From contig JAEZFP010000048.1 of NCBI GenBank assembly GCA_023417475.1, forward strand, positions 1 to 64,000: a stretch of DNA of 64,000 nucleotides. The letters are read 5' to 3'. Under the pieces are notes generated by a model. That model worked only from the letters and a program-made list of their open reading frames with translations. It did no database searches and was not told where the DNA came from. A program made the position numbers and the translations under genes. How positions within the stretch are numbered: position 1 is the stretch's first letter; every line of letters begins with the position of its first letter. Of the stretch, positions 60,037 through 64,000 are shown one piece after another. The stretch is from Bacillota bacterium. GTDB lineage: Bacteria > Bacillota > UBA4882 > UBA8346.

Positions 60037-63000
60037 CTATTTCACTTCGATATCCAGGGCAACTTTACCGCCCAACCAGGCAACACCTTCTTGACTCATT
60101 TGCCAATCCAGCTTGTACGTTCCAGCCTTGGCCGGAGCTTTGATCGTAAAGGTAAAGGTCTTTTCCTGCCCGGGGGCGATATTGTCTTGAGCATCCAATC
60201 CTTGCACCGCCGCAAACAGGTTCGCATCCGCCAATGGGACTAACTGATACCCTTTGACAGCAGTCCAAGTTTCCGCGCCGGTGTTCTTAACCGTTATGCT
60301 CACCGTATAACTCTGGCCGGCAATCATCCGCTGCGGAACCGACGCGCTCACGACGGCGGCGGCGTCAGCCTCTGCCGCGAGTTCGGTCAGTTGAATGACA
60401 CTTGATACAGTTGATCCCGACGGTACAACGGGACTTGCTTTGACTGTGATTTCCTTGCTTACCAAGACCGGTCCGAACCAGGTAACTCGTTCTTGAATCA
60501 TTCTCCAGTCGGTGACATACGTACCGGCGGTTTGCGGAGCTTTCATCGTGAATGTGAAGGTTTTTTCGGCGCCCGGCGCGACCGACTCGTTAGCATCCAA
60601 ATGAATCCGGGAGACCGCGAAGGGATCGGTTTCGCCTACGGCTCCCAACTTATAACCATCCGCCGCGGTCCAAGAGGTGTCGCCGGTATTTCGGACCGTG
60701 ATTCGGACAGTATAACTTTGGCCGGCCGTCATCGTGGCTGGAATATTCTCGCGAATCACAATAGTGTCATCGCCGTTAGTGACTGTTACAACCTTTTTGA
60801 GTTGCGGCGCGCTTCCAATCCATTGCGACCCGTGAACCATTTGCCAATCCGTCGTGAAGCTGCCCGACCTGGTCGGCGCTTTCATCGTAATCGTAAAGGT
60901 TGCTTCTTGTCCCGATGCGACGACATCACTTACCGGAAAACTACTGATCATCGTAAAGGGATCCCCATCGCCAACCGCAACTAACTTATAACCGCTGGCG
61001 GCGCTCCAATCGGACAGTCCGCTATTTTTTACCTTAATATGCACGGTATAGGCTTTTCCAGCCGCCATCGCCGCAGGAATATCCTCGCTGACCAAAGCCG
61101 CGCTGTCGGTTACCGTGGCAATAACGATAATCGAAACACTTTGGCTACCGTTGACTTTGCCGTCGTTTGCGACAAACTGAATCGTATGGGTACCTACTTG
61201 ACCGAGGCTTGGAGTCCAACTGAAAGTTTTGGTTTCCGCATTAAAACTTGCTCCAGTCGGCAAGCCGATGACCGAATACGTTATGTTATCGTTATCAACG
61301 TCTGTTGCGTTGACGGAAAATTCCAGCGTTTGTCCAAGGTTGAGGCTCTTATCCGCAATCGCGTCAAAGACTGGAACTTGGTTGACGTCTTTGACCGTAA
61401 TGGCGACGTTTTTACGAATAACAAACGCTCCGTTACTGGCTGCGAAGCTCACCGTATAAGCGCCCGCCTGTTTGAAATCCGGAGTCCAGCTAAAGGTTTT
61501 GGTGGCCGGATCGAAACCGGCGCCGGCCGGCAAACCGCTTACGGAATAGCTCACTTGCGCCCCGTTGGAATCAACTGCGTTAACAGCGAATTGCAAGAGG
61601 CTACCCTCATTGACGTTTTGGTTGCCGATGGCGTCAAACGTCGGCACACCCGGCAATTGCCGTCCCGACATGTCATCGCCGGTTCCAGTCGGGGTTTCCG
61701 TCCCGGTGGTAAGATAGATTTTATCAAGGGTAAGACCGTCTTCACGCGCCCAAAGATTTAAAATGTGAATACCGGCGCTTATATTATTGATCGTCCCGGC
61801 GTTTACCCAGCTTAACACGCCGTTTGTAGGGATCCCTGATGATTTTGTAAACTTATATTGATCATCTAAACCAACCAAAATCGAATCCCCGGCTCCATCC
61901 GGCCCTTTTACTAATAACCAAACCCGATAGTTGCCGGCGGTTGTGAATTTGATGCCATATCCCAACTGCGGCGCATTGGCGTCCAAATAGCTCGGGGTGG
62001 TATTGGTAGTCCATTGGCTACCATTATCCGGCAGACATTGCACTGCGGTTCCCGAAGTACCGGCTACACCGCTCCAGGCATGACTGCTTCGTTGCGTATT
62101 AAAGGCGTCGGCATCAGTGGCGCTTACCAAAGCCGCCTCCGCCTCAATGCTAACCTTCCCGCCGGATTCGACGAATACGCCGTTGGGAGAGACAACCAAG
62201 TTGACCGAATACACCGCTTGTAACCCTGCCACAGCAACCGTCACCGTGGCTTGTCCCGGATTAGCCATCGCTTGCGTGACTGTCACTGTAGCCGCTGGAT
62301 CAAACGGAGTGGCCGCCACTTGCGGTATCGTGCTATTTAATGTCCGTACCGTATACGACATGGTCGTCGGACTAAAGTTGGCCAACTGCGCTCCGTCCAC
62401 CGTGAGGCTGGTTAAGGAAGCGTCGTAAGCAAAGTTTATCGTGTAGACAGTTTGAAGACCACCAACCGCAATCGTCACCGTTGCCTGCCCGGGGATGGAC
62501 GTCACTTGAGCAATGGTAACGGTGGCGCTTGGATCAGCCGATGTCGCAGTTACTTGCGGGATCGTTCCAAACTTCGTCTTAACGTTGTAAGTTAAGGTAG
62601 ACGGATTAAAGTTGGCTAAGTTTTCACCATCAATTGCGATTCCTGTTAATGAACTGTCATAGGTAAAGTTAACGGTATAAACCGCCAGCAAATCGCCATA
62701 GGTGGTGCTGCTGTATACCTTGACAAATCCTTGACCGGGAACCTCGGTAGCCTGCGTAATGGTCAACTTCAGGCTATTATCATTAGCAATGGCCCCCAAA
62801 ACCGGTGCTCCGCCACCATACGGAATTTTTACGGTATAGGTATATCCGCTTGGGCTAAAACCGTTAACCGGTACTGCGTTAATCGTAAGAGTGCTCAACT
62901 GCATCGGATCGTCCGGTATGGGCCGCTTGCTAAAGGTTCCGAAATAATTTAGGGAGGTATCGCGCCAGACGCCGGCATCCGTTTCGTTGACAACCAACAA

Positions 63001-64000
63001 GTTTTTAACGGCGGTAAACCGGTCGCTGTCGACATACGGTTGCACGCTATCCCATTGCGCCCTCATATTTGTTATATAATGAACGCCGATTTGATAACGG
63101 TTCGCCAATTCGTCCCAAAAGATTCGTCCGGATTTCATTTTGAAATCCCAAGGCACATGATGAAACCATGCCAGTAAGTTTTCGGGACAGGTGTCGATAT
63201 TGCCCCACATGCTGCGTAACGGTTCGTAATATTGACCGACGAAATTACTACCGGTAATGCTCCGGTCGTATCCCAGACCCGCCTCGTCCGCTTTGTTATA
63301 GTACGAGCCGTACCATTCCGGCGGATTACCGGATTCGCCAGGACCCGGAGTATAATGGTCTCCGGTAGATGTCTGACTTTGTTGATGCGCCAATCCCAAC
63401 GGTTCCTGATGATCAACCACTGATTCGCGCGAGCCCATCAACATGGCGACAATTGTTTCGACCGCATAACCGTCATTGCTCCAGGTCATTCTCGCCCAAT
63501 CGTCAGCCAGGTTCTGGGGAGAAATCGTCCAGTTCCAAGCCATCCGGCCAAATGCATAAAAATTAGCTTGACCAAAATGTTGACCGGTCATGTTAACGGC
63601 GGAACCGATATTGGCAACACCGACAAAAGCCGTCCGTTCGTTGCCGTAAGCGGTTCCGTCGACGATTTTTCCAACCAAGGTGCCCGGTCCATTGGCATAC
63701 GTGTCGGTATACAAAATTTCTTGCCAGATCAAAGGCAAATAACATATTTTTTTGCCTTGTCCGGTATATTCTTGGGTGATCTGGAGTTCAATCGCTTGAT
63801 TAGTGTTGGGTAAACCGCCGAATAACGGGTTAAATGTTTCGCGCGGCATGAAGTCCAACGGCCCAAATTTCGATTGCACGAAGGCGTTATCGTCGAACTG
63901 GCCGTCTAGAGGGTGGAAATCTTTGTAACATCTGGCCAAACGATCCGGATCAACCGTGGCGTCATACACGAAGGAACGCCACAAACAAGTCCCTCCGTAC
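60037..64000 (-). CDS. GH67-type alpha-glucuronidase with multiple C-terminal modules (5' end outside window)
   Basis: The gene runs off the right edge, so its start and N-terminal half are missing; 1315 or more residues are in view. The first 360 match the C-terminal part of GH67 alpha-glucuronidases, which remove 4-O-methylglucuronic acid from xylan: LWRSFVYDA, HPLDGQFDDNAFVQ, FMPRETFNPLFGGLPNT, ITQEYTGQGKKICYLPLIW and NWTISPQNLADDWARMTWS. The Asp in PLDGQFDDN and Glu in PRET probably form the catalytic base pair; the general acid lies upstream. Then follow three cadherin-like beta repeats (about 375-605), a carbohydrate-binding or GH115-C-type module (610-775), two Ig-like putative repeats (790-975) and three further beta repeats with AAMAAGKAYTVHIKVKN-type starts (985-1315). 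This is a large modular secreted enzyme, unlike the usual single-domain intracellular GH67. Confidence 0.87.
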   Translation of the reverse strand, partial: YGGTCLWRSFVYDATVDPDRLARCYKDFHPLDGQFDDNAFVQSKFGPLDFMPRETFNPLFGGLPNTNQAIELQITQEYTGQGKKICYLPLIWQEILYTDTYANGPGTLVGKIVDGTAYGNERTAFVGVANIGSAVNMTGQHFGQANFYAFGRMAWNWTISPQNLADDWARMTWSNDGYAVETIVAMLMGSRESVVDHQEPLGLAHQQSQTSTGDHYTPGPGESGNPPEWYGSYYNKADEAGLGYDRSITGSNFVGQYYEPLRSMWGNIDTCPENLLAWFHHVPWDFKMKSGRIFWDELANRYQIGVHYITNMRAQWDSVQPYVDSDRFTAVKNLLVVNETDAGVWRDTSLNYFGTFSKRPIPDDPMQLSTLTINAVPVNGFSPSGYTYTVKIPYGGGAPVLGAIANDNSLKLTITQATEVPGQGFVKVYSSTTYGDLLAVYTVNFTYDSSLTGIAIDGENLANFNPSTLTYNVKTKFGTIPQVTATSADPSATVTIAQVTSIPGQATVTIAVGGLQTVYTINFAYDASLTSLTVDGAQLANFSPTTMSYTVRTLNSTIPQVAATPFDPAATVTVTQAMANPGQATVTVAVAGLQAVYSVNLVVSPNGVFVESGGKVSIEAEAALVSATDADAFNTQRSSHAWSGVAGTSGTAVQCLPDNGSQWTTNTTPSYLDANAPQLGYGIKFTTAGNYRVWLLVKGPDGAGDSILVGLDDQYKFTKSSGIPTNGVLSWVNAGTINNISAGIHILNLWAREDGLTLDKIYLTTGTETPTGTGDDMSGRQLPGVPTFDAIGNQNVNEGSLLQFAVNAVDSNGAQVSYSVSGLPAGAGFDPATKTFSWTPDFKQAGAYTVSFAASNGAFVIRKNVAITVKDVNQVPVFDAIADKSLNLGQTLEFSVNATDVDNDNITYSVIGLPTGASFNAETKTFSWTPSLGQVGTHTIQFVANDGKVNGSQSVSIIVIATVTDSAALVSEDIPAAMAAGKAYTVHIKVKNSGLSDWSAASGYKLVAVGDGDPFTMISSFPVSDVVASGQEATFTITMKAPTRSGSFTTDWQMVHGSQWIGSAPQLKKVVTVTNGDDTIVIRENIPATMTAGQSYTVRITVRNTGDTSWTAADGYKLGAVGETDPFAVSRIHLDANESVAPGAEKTFTFTMKAPQTAGTYVTDWRMIQERVTWFGPVLVSKEITVKASPVVPSGSTVSSVIQLTELAAEADAAAVVSASVPQRMIAGQSYTVSITVKNTGAETWTAVKGYQLVPLADANLFAAVQGLDAQDNIAPGQEKTFTFTIKAPAKAGTYKLDWQMSQEGVAWLGGKVALDIEVK

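Overview
The window looks like a chromosomal segment of a Bacillota (Firmicutes) bacterium, probably an anaerobe that degrades plant polysaccharides. The reasons are strong AGGAGG-type ribosome binding sites, frequent TTG starts, near-consensus TTGACA/TATAAT promoters, the oxygen-independent cobalamin route (CbiK, CbiG, CbiD), and a secreted GH67 alpha-glucuronidase at the right edge. The genus cannot be fixed from the sequence. The left 22 kb is AT-rich and accessory in character. The rest is more GC-rich and looks like core genome until a mobile patch near 57-59 kb.

Left, 0.3-14.7 kb: a defence island. A complete type I Wadjet operon (jetABCD) is followed by small unknown genes and a DUF4177-like protein with a repetitive tail. 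Next comes an overlapping nuclease-helicase pair that resembles Hachiman (HamA/HamB), then an unrecognised helical protein.

14.8-20.2 kb: an unusual repetitive zone. Three near-identical copies of a 102-residue gene are each driven by a near-consensus sigma-A-type promoter. Each promoter carries a different repeated operator and lies next to a divergently transcribed Xre/Cro-type repressor. A TetR-SDR pair with clear palindromic operators and a decayed radC lie between copies two and three. This cassette family is my main candidate for an undescribed system.

20.3-25.4 kb: a TIM-barrel isomerase, a pentapeptide-repeat protein, relics of a GNAT acetyltransferase and of a Phd/YefM antitoxin, a patch of hairpins with a shared ACTACTT tail, a TetR-regulated flavodoxin-fold reductase and a Gfo/Idh/MocA oxidoreductase.

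25.6-52.4 kb (minus strand): one 27-gene colinear tetrapyrrole/cobalamin operon. It opens with a cobalamin riboswitch and two tandem terminators, and ends in a strong terminator. It encodes the path from glutamyl-tRNA to uroporphyrinogen III and precorrin-2 (HemA, HemL, HemB, HemC, CobA-HemD, a SirC-like dehydrogenase), cobalt insertion by a CbiK with a signal peptide, the anaerobic corrin ring steps (CbiL, H, F, G, D, J, ET, C), amidation and adenosylation (CbiA, CbiP, CobO), the nucleotide loop (CbiB, CobD, CobU, CobT, CobS, CobC), and a BtuFCD-type importer.

52.5-64 kb: a Dabb protein, a nitroreductase and Rrf2 regulator that share an operator, a phased array of eight DnaA-box-like 9-mers in four 63-bp repeats, a large chemotaxis receptor, a lone tyrosine recombinase inside a 24-bp perfect inverted repeat, a lipoprotein, and the 3' part of a multidomain alpha-glucuronidase.
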